Shown: positions 11,084 to 19,649 of the stretch, in pieces
How the letters are laid out: the number at the start of each line of letters is the position of its first letter
Position numbering within the stretch: the first letter of the stretch is position 1
Assembly: GCF_900107235.1 (NCBI RefSeq)
Contig: NZ_FNPF01000005.1
Location: forward strand, 186,001-250,000
DNA from: Citreimonas salinaria
GTDB lineage: Bacteria > Pseudomonadota > Alphaproteobacteria > Rhodobacterales > Rhodobacteraceae
DNA length: 64,000 bases
Direction: 5' to 3'
Position numbers and translations under genes: made by a program
The notes under the pieces: generated by a model
What the model was told of the DNA's origin: nothing
The model's database searches: none
What the model saw: only the letters and a program-made list of their open reading frames with translations

Positions 11084-11112
11084 CTTATGCAGGGGGTACC
11101 CCGCCTTGTCAA
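11084..11112 (-). promoter_or_regulatory. Promoter of rplU-rpmA
   Basis: On the minus strand TTGACA (11107-11112) is followed after exactly 17 bp by CATAAG (11084-11089). This is an alphaproteobacterial sigma-70-type promoter, about 230 bp upstream of the rplU ATG. It is the best such match in the divergence-free gap between the DUF2059 gene and rplU. The leader between it and rplU is long for a ribosomal-protein operon. Confidence 0.7.
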
Positions 11113-11134
11113 GCGCGCGACGGGGCGCCGCGGC

Positions 11135-11947
11135 CTACAATTCCTGGACCGTCATCTCGCGTGCCGCGGCCAGCCCGAGCGCGTAGGAAATGTCGTCATA
11201 CATGGCGTTGAACGCTTCGAACAACGCCGCGTTCAGCGCCCGGCCCGCATCGGCCTCGGCCAGGTCGACATAGGCTTCCAGCACCTCTGGTTCGAGCGGG
11301 CGGTAGGCCAGCAGCAGGAATCCGTAGACCCATTCGCGGGTGTCGGCGCGGGTTTCTTCCTCGGTGCTCCAGACCTCGCGCAGGATCTCGTCCTCGCTCA
11401 TGTCGATCGCGCCGCCATCGGCCAGCCCGGAATAGAATCGCAGCGACGCGTTGAGCGCGCCGGCCACGTTGGCCTCGACCAGGTCGCCCGCCTCGACGAA
11501 GCGCTCGACACGCTCGAGCCGCGGGGAATCGTCTTCGGCCGCGAGTTCGCGATAGCGCTCTCGCGCGGCCTCTTCGACCGCGTCGTCGATCATGGCCTCG
11601 CGCGCGGCGATTTCCAGCGACACGATCTCGCGGCCGTCCTCTCCGTCGAAATACCGCACCAGGGGCGCGATGGCGTCGGGGTCGATGGCGGCGGTGAATC
11701 GCGCCTCGACCAGCGATTCCATGCGGTCGGTGTCGTAGATCTCGTCCAGCAGGCCGGCCCACGAGGGCCCCGGCGGCGCGCCGAACAGGTCCGAGCCCAG
11801 CTCCTGTCCATAGGCCAGCCCCTCGAGGCGCATCACGCCCAGCAGGTCATCCAGCCGCAGCAGGTCGTAAAGGTCGCGCGCATCCTGCGCACGGGCGGGC
11901 AGCGCGGCGGATAGCGCCAGCGCGAGGACGGTGAAACGAACCAGCAT
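11135..11947 (-). CDS. Exported DUF2059-type protein
   Basis: 270 aa from the ATG at 11947, which follows AGGAG; a longer frame to 12001 has no such site. The N terminus MLVRFTVLALALSAALPARAQ is a clear signal peptide ending in ARAQ, so the protein is periplasmic. The mature part is acidic and helical, with a DUF2059-like stretch (ERYRELAAEDDSPRLERVERFVE). Function unknown. It is separated from rplU by the rplU promoter region. Confidence 0.8.
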   Translation of the reverse strand: MLVRFTVLALALSAALPARAQDARDLYDLLRLDDLLGVMRLEGLAYGQELGSDLFGAPPGPSWAGLLDEIYDTDRMESLVEARFTAAIDPDAIAPLVRYFDGEDGREIVSLEIAAREAMIDDAVEEAARERYRELAAEDDSPRLERVERFVEAGDLVEANVAGALNASLRFYSGLADGGAIDMSEDEILREVWSTEEETRADTREWVYGFLLLAYRPLEPEVLEAYVDLAEADAGRALNAALFEAFNAMYDDISYALGLAAAREMTVQEL

Positions 11948-12155
11948 CGGAACTCCTGCATGCGACGCGGCGAAGGTAGGCCCGGTGACCGTCATTTCCA
12001 ATAGCCGCCGTCGCTTCGGCGCGACGCGCCGGCGGATGCGGCAAAGCCTGTCCGCGAATGCATGGCAAATGCGGCGTTTCCCCTGCCTCGCGGCAAGAAG
12101 CGAAAATTCCTTGTTGCGCCCCCCGCCTCGAGGCGATACATGCCCGCCAGACCGC

Positions 12156-12245
12156 GGAGAGGTGCCGGAGTGGTCGAACGGGGCGGTCTCGAAAACCGTT
12201 GACCCTTCACGGGGTCCCAGGGTTCGAATCCCTGTCTCTCCGCCA
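12156..12245 (+). tRNA. tRNA-Ser(CGA)
   Basis: 90 nt including encoded CCA. Acceptor GGAGAGG (12156-12162) pairs with TCTCTCC (12235-12241), followed by discriminator G and CCA. The anticodon loop CTCGAAA gives CGA. A long variable arm (GACCC/GGGTC) and the T arm CAGGG-TTCGAAT-CCCTG identify a class II serine tRNA. The 3' end is the attachment site of the island that follows; the copy left here keeps the tRNA intact. Confidence 0.97.
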
Positions 12246-12247
12246 CT
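12232..12247 (+). repeat. attL: 3' end of tRNA-Ser, direct repeat copy 1
   Basis: The 16-mer CTGTCTCTCCGCCACT covers the last bases of the tRNA and two beyond. It recurs exactly at 37755-37770 in the same orientation. These repeats bound the 25.5-kb island. Confidence 0.93.
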
Positions 12248-12757
12248 ACACTGGCTTAAGCTACTGAATTATCGGTAGTTTTATCCACCAAAGCAAGAGG
12301 CCGCCCACACTGTAGCCCACACTTGCTTTAGCGTTCAGGTGCGCGGCGAAGGCTCGGCTCGAGACACGAGTCCTAAGCGTTATTCGTCGCGGCCCGGTTC
12401 TTTCTGTACCGCACGGCAATCGGGTCCGGCAGAGCCTATCCAAATCATATCGGTGAGCGAGAGCATCGATTTTCGCTGCACCACGAACCACGGTTCAGAA
12501 AGGGCGGGGAGCGGGAGTTCGCTGCACCTTGTACCGATGTCCGCTATGCGCAGGAAGCGGGCTTTGCAAAGCTTGGCGGCATGCCCTTAGCGGATCAGAC
12601 TCGACCAACTAAAAGCTACTGGATCACAGTGCCGCTTCAGCAAGTGAACATACTCGGAACTTCGAGGGTTGAACATGCTTTCTGGTTAGAGCAACATTCG
12701 CTGGGAGACCCGATCAAATAGAATGCGGGTTTAATCTCAGCAACGCATGGCTCGATA
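12248..12757. other. Island left-end non-coding region
   Basis: 510 bp without a convincing gene. Apart from the arm-type repeats it holds GC-rich degenerate sequence (around 12510-12590) resembling the degraded repeats at 27830-28065 and 29190-29465. The stretch just before the TIR-TPR gene becomes AT-rich and probably carries its promoter, but I see no clear -35/-10 pair. Confidence 0.5.
12303..12323. repeat. Candidate integrase arm-type sites, left end
   Basis: GCCCACACT at 12303-12311 and again at 12315-12323, a 12-bp period, 56 bp inside attL. A pair with the same core and the same 12-bp period lies inside the right end at 37615-37635. Paired short direct repeats near both ends are what a lambda/P4-type integrase binds with its N-terminal arm domain. 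Confidence 0.55.
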
Positions 12758-14704
12758 ATGAAGATTTTCATTTCGCACTCATCAAAAAACGCAGTTTATG
12801 GGCAGGCTTTAGTGAACCTGCTGACTGGATTGGGTGTTGCCCACGAGAGCATTGTCTTTACAAGCAACACCTCATACGGAATTCCAGTCGGCAATAATAT
12901 TTTTGATTGGTTGAAGACTCAAATATCCGACCGACCATTCGTTATCTTCTTGCTGTCTGCAGAGTATTATTCAAGCGTCGCTTGCCTTAACGAGATGGGA
13001 GCAGCCTGGATCGTAGAAAACCAGCATGCGGCAATCTTTACGCCAGATTTCGACCTAAGCGATGTTAAGTTTAGAGATGGAGCTTTAGATCCTCGCGAGA
13101 TTGGCTTTTTCCTCAATGATGAAGATCGAGTCACAGAATTCATTGAGACTCTGCGCGCAAACTTTGAGATCACAACCAAACAAGTTGTGATAAGTCAAAA
13201 GCGTCGAGAATTTCTTGAAAATGTTAATTCACTCAATCCCCAAGATGGCGTTGCGGCCGAGAAGCGCGGGGAAAAAGCCTTATCTGTGCAAAAGCCGGAT
13301 GAGAGCGGAGAGGCGTCAAACAAGGAACTCCGCATACCAGACCCTTCGGCGGATTTGAATGATTTTGAGCATCAATTCCTCATGGGTTTGTTCAGCAACG
13401 ATGAGGCGCATTCGAACAAGGTTTCAGAGGCCTACCTTGAGACGCTCCGTCCCGAGGATCTCGATGCGATCGGCGAGTGGAAATCGTTTTGCGAGTTTTT
13501 TAAGCTGAGCTGGTCCGAGCATGGGGATTTGGCCAGCCTCGCCGCACTAAGCGATGAGTACGGAAAAAACCCTTTAGTACGTCAACGCGTGGCGCAAGGC
13601 TATCTTCACTTCGAGGATTTTAGGAAGGCTAAAGCCCATTTTCGTGCAGCAATTGAGTGTACCGATGACCGCAACCGAAAGCTTGGTTTTTTGGGAGAAC
13701 TGGCGAGGATCTCGCAGAAGCAAGGTAGCAGGGAAGAGGTGTCTGTGATTGTCGCAGAGATGCGAGATCTTGTAGACGGTCCAGAAAGTGAAGAGCTGCT
13801 GCTAGCCAAACTTGCCGATCTTTCTGATTGGTACCAAGACGATGTATTAAAGGCTGCGATGTTAGAAAGGGAGCTTTCTATCGATCCAACTGACATATCA
13901 AAGCGATTTGACCTAGCCTATATCCATTCGCAGACCGGCAATGAGGCTCTTTCCATGTTCCACTATGAAAAAATTCCTGCCAGCCAGAGGAGTGGAATGG
14001 TCTGGAACAACTTGGGGGTCGCCTATCAGCACTTCTCGTTAAGTGGAAAATCAATTGATGCTTTCCGGAAGGCTGCAGAAAAAGATGAAACACTTGCAAT
14101 GAGCAACCTTGCATACCAATTCATAGGCTCTGGACTCTTGTCTGAAGCTGAGGAGTTACTCAAGGAAGCCCAGAAGCATCCGAGCTACCACGACAATGTG
14201 GCGTCGGCGCTTGTCCGGTTGAAGAAAATTCCGGAAGAGGAAACTAAAACCCACAAAGACAAGTTGAAAGGGGTTAGTTCGAAGAGCGACTTCCTTAGCC
14301 ATGTAGGCGAACATCTTTGGCAGCGAGCGCCCGACGATGTTCCTAAGACAATGATTGACCCAGACTGTGAATTGGATGTCAGGATAGAAGGTGAGAGCTT
14401 CGTCGCAACCGGGACGTTTCAGAAGAATGAACCCCCGTTGGTCAATGCATTGGTCGGCACTTCCAGTCCGCCCGCGACTGAGACCTACACTGTCGAGTAC
14501 CGAGGGCGTTTTGTCGGAAGAGTCGCAATAGGTGAGCGTACAAAAAAGACTAAGCACAGCAAGTCAGCGGCTTCTACGCTTCTCGGCCTTGCTGCAAATA
14601 CGCAAAAATTCATCATAGTCATACCCGAAGGCGCGAAAAAAATTCGCGGTCAGTTAGGCAACGATTTGTTAGATTTTGAGTCGGGTGATTATAATATCGA
14701 GTGA
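12758..14704 (+). CDS. TIR-domain protein with TPR-like repeats
   Basis: 648 aa. Residues 1 to about 140 form a TIR domain: it starts MKIFISHSSKN and contains the SxxCxxE signature (S73, C76, E79 in CLNEMGAAW) whose glutamate is the catalytic residue of NAD-cleaving TIR domains. A linker of about 100 residues follows. From roughly 245 to 480 come helical TPR-like repeats (VWNNLGVAYQHF, AMSNLAYQFIGSG, ALVRLKKIPEEE). The last 120 residues are an unrecognised beta-rich domain. The architecture resembles antiphage TIR effectors, where a C-terminal sensor triggers NAD depletion. That role is inferred; no Thoeris or CBASS partner is nearby. AT-rich compared with the core genome. Confidence 0.8.
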   Translation: MKIFISHSSKNAVYGQALVNLLTGLGVAHESIVFTSNTSYGIPVGNNIFDWLKTQISDRPFVIFLLSAEYYSSVACLNEMGAAWIVENQHAAIFTPDFDLSDVKFRDGALDPREIGFFLNDEDRVTEFIETLRANFEITTKQVVISQKRREFLENVNSLNPQDGVAAEKRGEKALSVQKPDESGEASNKELRIPDPSADLNDFEHQFLMGLFSNDEAHSNKVSEAYLETLRPEDLDAIGEWKSFCEFFKLSWSEHGDLASLAALSDEYGKNPLVRQRVAQGYLHFEDFRKAKAHFRAAIECTDDRNRKLGFLGELARISQKQGSREEVSVIVAEMRDLVDGPESEELLLAKLADLSDWYQDDVLKAAMLERELSIDPTDISKRFDLAYIHSQTGNEALSMFHYEKIPASQRSGMVWNNLGVAYQHFSLSGKSIDAFRKAAEKDETLAMSNLAYQFIGSGLLSEAEELLKEAQKHPSYHDNVASALVRLKKIPEEETKTHKDKLKGVSSKSDFLSHVGEHLWQRAPDDVPKTMIDPDCELDVRIEGESFVATGTFQKNEPPLVNALVGTSSPPATETYTVEYRGRFVGRVAIGERTKKTKHSKSAASTLLGLAANTQKFIIVIPEGAKKIRGQLGNDLLDFESGDYNIE

Positions 14705-14959
14705 CCGCTTCGGGCTTGGAGCGGTCATTAGACACATTTCGCACCAAGGTCAGCATTGGGTCGGTCACGTCGGCGACACAAGAGGGCGAAGAGCGGCCAG
14801 TCGCTGCGCTGGCTCCGAAGGTATGCTTCAAAGGTCCTAGAAGACAGACGATTGAGAGCTGGATGCCCGCATTGACGTGTCCGATGCGCGATATGCTCTA
14901 GGCTCGATCTGAATGTGAGAATAGATTTAGCCCTCTAGGCACATCCACGATGGTAGGAT

Positions 14960-15841
14960 ATGATCTGGATCATGAGAAAGAATCTGCACCACCACTATTC
15001 CCGGTGTTTCATATCCGCGCCCTATGGCATGGATTTAGGCGTGCTACCCACCCTCTTGGGCGAACGAAATATCGCATGGAATTGGTCAGAGGATGCCCCC
15101 GCCGGAACAGGGTACGCGCCGACGATCCAGCGTTGTGACTTCGTTGTTGCCGTTCTTGACGGGACCCAGAATGATCAGCGAGTTCTCTACGAAGTTGGGC
15201 TCGCGGAAGGATTGAACAAGCCCGTTTTTGCCATCGCTATTAGCAAGCGTGTTGGAAAGGTTGCCCGATCACTGTTTTCTTTCGTGGACACGAAGCTCTC
15301 TGAGGGGGCTGCGTTGTCCTTCCATTTGGACGCGTTTCTGTCTACGCCACACGAGACAGTATTTGAGAGAGACCGCCGGTCGTTTTCATCGCGTGTTTTT
15401 GAGCCGGAAGAGCCTACTGTGCCTGCGCAGCAGTTTCACTCACAGCTCGAGGCCCGAGTTTACGCAACAATCACGGACGTCGGAGGCAGCGCGATTGCTG
15501 AGCCGAAAAACGGGGATTCGCGCATCCGACCTGATCTCCTCATGTGGCTTGGATCGCAGGACGCAGAACTGTTCGACCCTGCAGTCATCGAAATAAAGGG
15601 GCAATTACTTGATGCATCGGCAGCGAAGCGCGCCGAGAAACAGCTTCTGGACTTCATGCAAGTCTCCGGCGTTAGATGTGGCTTCCTCCTATCCGAGAAC
15701 GAACCACCGCCGAAGCGGCGTCAAATGTCGCCTTACGTCTTTTGGATGTCCGTAGAGAAGTTCATTGCCCTTGCACAAAACGGCAATCTTGGCCGCCACG
15801 TCCGGGGTTTGCGCAATCGTGCCGCTCATGGATCGGCGTAG
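14960..15841 (+). CDS. TIR-like/nucleoside-deoxyribosyltransferase-like domain fused to a PD-(D/E)XK nuclease
   Basis: 293 aa. The N-terminal half has CFISAPYGMDLG, a central CDFVVAVLDG strand and VLYEVGLAEGLNKPVF, with E78 in the position of the catalytic glutamate of TIR-like and nucleoside deoxyribosyltransferase-like folds. The C-terminal half carries a PD-(D/E)XK pattern: D191 in RIRPDLLMW, then E210 and K212 in AVIEIKG. The ATG at 14960 is used; ATG at 14972 is possible. The stop is directly followed by the start of the next nuclease gene with no gap, so the two form an operon. A signal-sensing or NAD-processing domain coupled to DNA cleavage would fit a defence role, which is inference. 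Confidence 0.72.
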   Translation: MIWIMRKNLHHHYSRCFISAPYGMDLGVLPTLLGERNIAWNWSEDAPAGTGYAPTIQRCDFVVAVLDGTQNDQRVLYEVGLAEGLNKPVFAIAISKRVGKVARSLFSFVDTKLSEGAALSFHLDAFLSTPHETVFERDRRSFSSRVFEPEEPTVPAQQFHSQLEARVYATITDVGGSAIAEPKNGDSRIRPDLLMWLGSQDAELFDPAVIEIKGQLLDASAAKRAEKQLLDFMQVSGVRCGFLLSENEPPPKRRQMSPYVFWMSVEKFIALAQNGNLGRHVRGLRNRAAHGSA

Positions 15842-16378
15842 ATGGTAGCAATTGTTCAAGCAGATATTCTCAATCATCTTGCCGCTGGTGACGCCGGAAA
15901 CACTGACCAAAAAGGTAAGGCATTGGAAGACGTCGTTGAGCAGACCATGTGCCTGTTCGACGGGGTCGGATTGATAGATCGCAATGTTGAAGACCTCCCC
16001 GGGTCGCTTGAAATCGATCTGATTTTGTACAACCATCAAGTGGCAGGAGCAGGGCTACCCTTTTTTCCGCCATTGATGATTATCGAATGCAAGAATTGGG
16101 CAGCGCCGGTAAACACTGCCACTCTCCGGGCGTTTACATCCAAAGTTCATAGGATGAAGCTCAAGTTTGGATTGCTTTTCGCGGCTAATGGCATAACGGG
16201 TGATGCAAATGATGTAACCGCTGCCCACGCGCACCTCCGCGACGTGTTCAGCCAAGATGATGAAATCATTCTAGTGATCACCCGACATGAGCTTTGTGGT
16301 GTCGGGTCGACGGAGGAGTTGGGTATACTTCTTCGAAAAAAGTACGGCCGCTTTATTATGGGCATGGCAGCATTCTAA
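15842..16378 (+). CDS. Mrr-like PD-(D/E)XK endonuclease domain protein
   Basis: 178 aa. The restriction-endonuclease pattern is clear: KGKALEDVVEQ helix, then D59 in LEIDLILYN and E82-C-K84 in MIIECKNW, with a QxxxY-less helix after it. This is the arrangement of Mrr/HJC-like nucleases that cleave modified or branched DNA. The ATG abuts the TAG of the preceding TIR-like/nuclease gene, so the two products are probably made together and may act as one complex. No methyltransferase is present in the island, which argues against a classical restriction-modification pair. Confidence 0.75.
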   Translation: MVAIVQADILNHLAAGDAGNTDQKGKALEDVVEQTMCLFDGVGLIDRNVEDLPGSLEIDLILYNHQVAGAGLPFFPPLMIIECKNWAAPVNTATLRAFTSKVHRMKLKFGLLFAANGITGDANDVTAAHAHLRDVFSQDDEIILVITRHELCGVGSTEELGILLRKKYGRFIMGMAAF

Positions 16379-16745
16379 TGTTAGCAAATCTGAAATTCTG
16401 ATCCCATTCGCAACCTTCTTATTCAGTCTAAAGGTCGGCTGCTTCGAACTTGAAGTAGTCTTAAGCGTGACGTTCTCAAACTACCGCTTTGTCCCGCGTT
16501 GCTGACGGCCACGAGGTGAACAATGCTGCGGGACAGCGCCAGTGACCTGCCTTCTTTCAGGGCCACTCGTAAGTCGCGCCTGCTCTCCTTCTAGGTGCCA
16601 TCATTGGCGGCATGAGCAATGAGCGCGGCGCAGGCGGCTACGGGAGGGACCTCGCGGTTCTCTACAGCAGCGACGGCCGCGAAGTGCGCGAGGGACTATT
16701 GGAGCGCGGATTGGCGAAGGCATCGAGGAACGCCAACTGGTATTC
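16379..16745. other. Intergenic, no gene seen
   Basis: 367 bp between two convergent genes. It contains degenerate GC-rich sequence around 16600-16740 with scattered short frames that carry no recognisable domain. I see no strong terminator. Confidence 0.4.
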
Positions 16746-17765
16746 CTAATCGTACGTTGCCCCCCTCAGAAGGGCGCCAACATCTTGCGAAGAAACGTCC
16801 TGCTGCAATTCGTCGGTTTGCCCTAGTTCTGCAATGTCGAGGTACCGATGCCCCATCATGCCACCCGAAGACACCTTGCGAACATCTGTCTCAGCGAAGC
16901 GGTCGACCAGATAATATCGGTGGGGCGCAGACGCGAAGCCTCTAAAATAAACCTCTGCTTCGCCAATGATGGCACGGATGCGGTCCCGATGCTCGGCGCT
17001 CAGCGATCCAAACTCCTCGGCCTCGACGATTAGATCACCATTCTCTTTCCGGCATACGGCTGCGGCAACCAGTCGGCCAACGTGACTGATACGCTTTAGG
17101 CGATAGATCCCTAAGAAGTGCGCCCGAGTCCATTTCGGGTTCCGTTGCGCCGGTTCGAAGTAAGCTCCGTGCGCGATGTTCTCACGCCACGACTGACCGC
17201 AAAGCATCGCGACCAGCTTGCGGTGTTGATCCGGCAGAAGACTCTCGCCGCCAATGAAAGTCTGGTAGTCATCGAAGATCTGCCGCAGTTCGGGGTCATC
17301 AGAGCAGGCCACTTCAAGGGCTTCGAGCAGTTCCCTGTATGTCGTGGCGGCGAAGGTGATGCCGTTCTCAAGGGCCTTCTTCTTCCACCGCTCATCGTCG
17401 TCCTCGTCCGTACTGTTGGTTGTCAAGCCGATTAGAAAGGCTGAGTTCTCAGGATGCTTCTTTTCGGCGATTGAGCGCATGTGCCGCTTCAGCTGATCGT
17501 CGTAAAGTCCGTCGCCGCGTTTGGCCTCTACGTATACATGCAGTGGCTTCTGACTTATTACAGCGTCGGGGATAGAGTACACCGCTCCAACCTGCTGCTC
17601 GAAGCGCGGGCCAATTTCGACCTCGTCTTCCTCAAGCAGCGCCTGAAGAACGTCCTCCAGCAGTCTGGGCGACGATCGATACACGTGCCGCAACATGAGC
17701 AGGGTGTTGTTGGTAACGTGGTTCTCGCGCTGCGAGTACCTCTGGAAATGGCTAATCGCACTCAT
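16746..17765 (-). CDS. Putative PD-(D/E)XK nuclease
   Basis: 339 aa, no named family recognised. An N-terminal ENHVTNNTLLMLRHVY helix is followed by a nuclease core: D67 in SIPDAVIS, E80-A-K82 in YVEAKRGD, and DDQLKRHM. Proteins starting with this 'ENxxTN' helix and an EAKxGD core are often found singly in defence islands. The rest of the protein is mixed alpha/beta without a motif I can name. It stands alone on the minus strand, convergent with the two-gene nuclease operon. Confidence 0.65.
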   Translation of the reverse strand: MSAISHFQRYSQRENHVTNNTLLMLRHVYRSSPRLLEDVLQALLEEDEVEIGPRFEQQVGAVYSIPDAVISQKPLHVYVEAKRGDGLYDDQLKRHMRSIAEKKHPENSAFLIGLTTNSTDEDDDERWKKKALENGITFAATTYRELLEALEVACSDDPELRQIFDDYQTFIGGESLLPDQHRKLVAMLCGQSWRENIAHGAYFEPAQRNPKWTRAHFLGIYRLKRISHVGRLVAAAVCRKENGDLIVEAEEFGSLSAEHRDRIRAIIGEAEVYFRGFASAPHRYYLVDRFAETDVRKVSSGGMMGHRYLDIAELGQTDELQQDVSSQDVGALLRGATYD

Positions 17766-18095
17766 TTCGATCTCCTAATTTTCACTGAGGCTCGGCCAAA
17801 ACGGAATCTGATGCAAGCGCAGCCACGGCATTTCTTTCTCGCATTGCTCAGTTCCGATGACCGGCGACCGCTTCTGCGATGAAGCGCCAATGGCAGCTCT
17901 GCCTGAACCAACCGCACAGCAGCATTCGCCCAGATATCCATATCGTTCGGGGCTACGCCGCCAGTCGCGCCGAGGCCGCACTTCAGGGTATACCCTGAAG
18001 TAACAGCTCGTCTGAGCACAATCGCCACGTAACATCCGGGTTGACGGCGACTATTTGTGACAGGGTAGCGTCACCTCAAAACCCTGAGGTGACAC
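17766..18095. other. Intergenic region upstream of the resolvase
   Basis: 330 bp between a divergent nuclease gene and the resolvase. The left two thirds show nothing. The right end holds the palindrome and inverted repeat described separately. Confidence 0.5.
17980..18093. promoter_or_regulatory. Candidate resolvase res site / operator
   Basis: A perfect 22-bp palindrome lies at 17980-18001 with half-site ACTTCAGGGTA. A second perfect inverted repeat follows: GTCACCTCA (18070-18078) and TGAGGTGAC (18085-18093). The hexamers CAGGGT and ACCCTG occur in both (2-bp spacing in the first, 14-bp in the second). The right arm covers the ribosome-binding site of the resolvase, so it could also be an autoregulatory operator or hairpin. 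Serine resolvases bind pairs of inverted 12-bp half-sites in a multi-site res region upstream of their own gene, which matches. Confidence 0.6.
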
Positions 18096-18653
18096 ATGGC
18101 GAAAATCGGCTACGCACGGGTCAGCACGACTGACCAAGACCTTTCCATTCAACAGGACAGGCTAAAGCGTGAGGGCTGCGACTTAGTTCGATCAGAAATG
18201 ATTTCGGGCGCGAGCCGTGCAGGTCGCTCTGAACTGGCAACGATTATCGAGTTCTTGCGGCCCGGCGACGAACTCATGGTCACTCGGATCGACCGGCTTG
18301 GTAGAGACACGCGCGACGTCCTGAACATCGTTCACGAGTGCGACGAGCGAGGTGCGTTCGTCACCATTCTCGACCCACATGTTTCGACGCGTGGTGAAAT
18401 GGGCCGTGTCGTCATGACTGTGTTAGGCATGGTCGCCCAGATGGAGCGTCGCTTCATCAAGGAGCGCCAGAGAGAGGGCATCGAGCGGGCGAAGGGAAAC
18501 CGGGTATACAAGGGCGGGAAGAGGCGGATCGACTACGAGCTGGTGAAGCGGCTGTCGGATGACGGACAGAATCCTACTGAAATTGCGCGCGCAATCGGCT
18601 GCTCCCGGATGCAGGTTTACCGGATACTCTCGGCAATCGGCGCCAATCCTTAA
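18096..18653 (+). CDS. Serine recombinase, resolvase/invertase family
   Basis: 185 aa, the standard TnpR/Hin length. The catalytic serine is S10 in YARVST; SGASRAGRSEL, RIDRLGRDTRD and QMERRFIKERQREGI are family motifs of the catalytic domain and E helix. A C-terminal helix-turn-helix covers about 140-182 (TEIARAIGCSRMQVYRIL). It probably resolves dimers or cointegrates, or inverts a segment. GAGG within the right arm of the upstream inverted repeat is its ribosome-binding site. No transposase partner is visible, so it is a stand-alone gene in the island. Confidence 0.93.
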   Translation: MAKIGYARVSTTDQDLSIQQDRLKREGCDLVRSEMISGASRAGRSELATIIEFLRPGDELMVTRIDRLGRDTRDVLNIVHECDERGAFVTILDPHVSTRGEMGRVVMTVLGMVAQMERRFIKERQREGIERAKGNRVYKGGKRRIDYELVKRLSDDGQNPTEIARAIGCSRMQVYRILSAIGANP

Positions 18654-18722
18654 TAGAGGAACCGAGCTTCGTTTTCAGTCAACATAGGATTTTTGATGCA
18701 CCCGAGATTACGTCTGCTGCAG

Positions 18723-19649
18723 TCAGTCACGTACAAGCGGCGCATTGAAATGACGGATATCGTGCTGCCTCAGCAGGGCCATTATTTCCCCGGAAGGCTT
18801 ACCTTCAGTGACCAGTATAGCTTCGACGGGTACATTCTCGCGCACATCCATCGCGGCCTTAACTGCGCGATACTTGATGCACTGGTAGACGCCACGTCTG
18901 AGATCAACATCATTCGAAATCCGCGACTTCACTTCGAGTACAATTGTTCGATCGACGAGATGATACACCACGTCGATGCGATCGCCAGAGTCTAGGCAGA
19001 CTTCGGTTTCACTTCGCGCTCCTTTGCAGGACCGTCGAAGTTTCTCTGGGTTCGCGGTAACCCAAAGTCGCAGCGACTTGTGCAGCTCGCCCTCGCCGCC
19101 GGGTCCGTATTTGCGGCCACCGGCACCAAAATCATCCTCGTTGCCATTGTGACGCTTGTCGCGCTCGGCAGCGATCCAGTCCTGCGGCAAGCTGGTGTCG
19201 AATACCTTCTGGTAGAGCAAAGCCCACTCTTCGGCCGAGGCTGCATAGACTTCAGCGGCCGCACGATCAAAATATTCCCGCCACTTGGCGGGATGGCGCT
19301 GCTTATAATCAGTTCGAATAAGATTCTCGTTCTTGAACCGCCTCGCCATGAACGGACCCGCGCCCTCGCTCGGCATTTGATCCTGCTGGTTCACCACCAA
19401 AACGTTAATGAGCGGGGCAGCGGGATCCGCTTTCTGGATCCGGTGCATTAGTGCGCCTGCTACAAGGCCGATCCGAGTCGCGAACACCGTCGAGAAACCC
19501 TCTTCCGTTTCGAGCCGAGCCTTTACTGCCCCGTAGGTCATGGTCGAGCCGTCGAGAGCGGCGGCGATCAGCCAACGCATCGTCGGCGCCAGCGCATATT
19601 TCAGCAGATTTTCGTTTGTAGCAGCGTACCTTTTTGTGCGCTTGACCAT
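18723..19649 (-). CDS. Putative PD-(D/E)XK nuclease with QxxxY motif
   Basis: 308 aa. The C-terminal third has a nuclease core: D226 in GDRIDVVYHL, E239-V-K241 in VLEVKSR, then Q256 and Y260 in YQCIKYRA, the QxxxY motif found in Mrr-like and related nucleases. The N-terminal 120 residues are helical and resemble nothing I recognise; LLYQKVFDTSLPQDW lies between. It is convergent with the resolvase. No methylase or helicase partner accompanies it. Confidence 0.65.
   Translation of the reverse strand: MVKRTKRYAATNENLLKYALAPTMRWLIAAALDGSTMTYGAVKARLETEEGFSTVFATRIGLVAGALMHRIQKADPAAPLINVLVVNQQDQMPSEGAGPFMARRFKNENLIRTDYKQRHPAKWREYFDRAAAEVYAASAEEWALLYQKVFDTSLPQDWIAAERDKRHNGNEDDFGAGGRKYGPGGEGELHKSLRLWVTANPEKLRRSCKGARSETEVCLDSGDRIDVVYHLVDRTIVLEVKSRISNDVDLRRGVYQCIKYRAVKAAMDVRENVPVEAILVTEGKPSGEIMALLRQHDIRHFNAPLVRD

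Noticed and set aside
12758-16378. Thoeris or CBASS system
   Set aside because: TIR-type domains are present, but no SIR2-like/SLOG ThsA, no cyclase and no SAVED or Cap effector is nearby.
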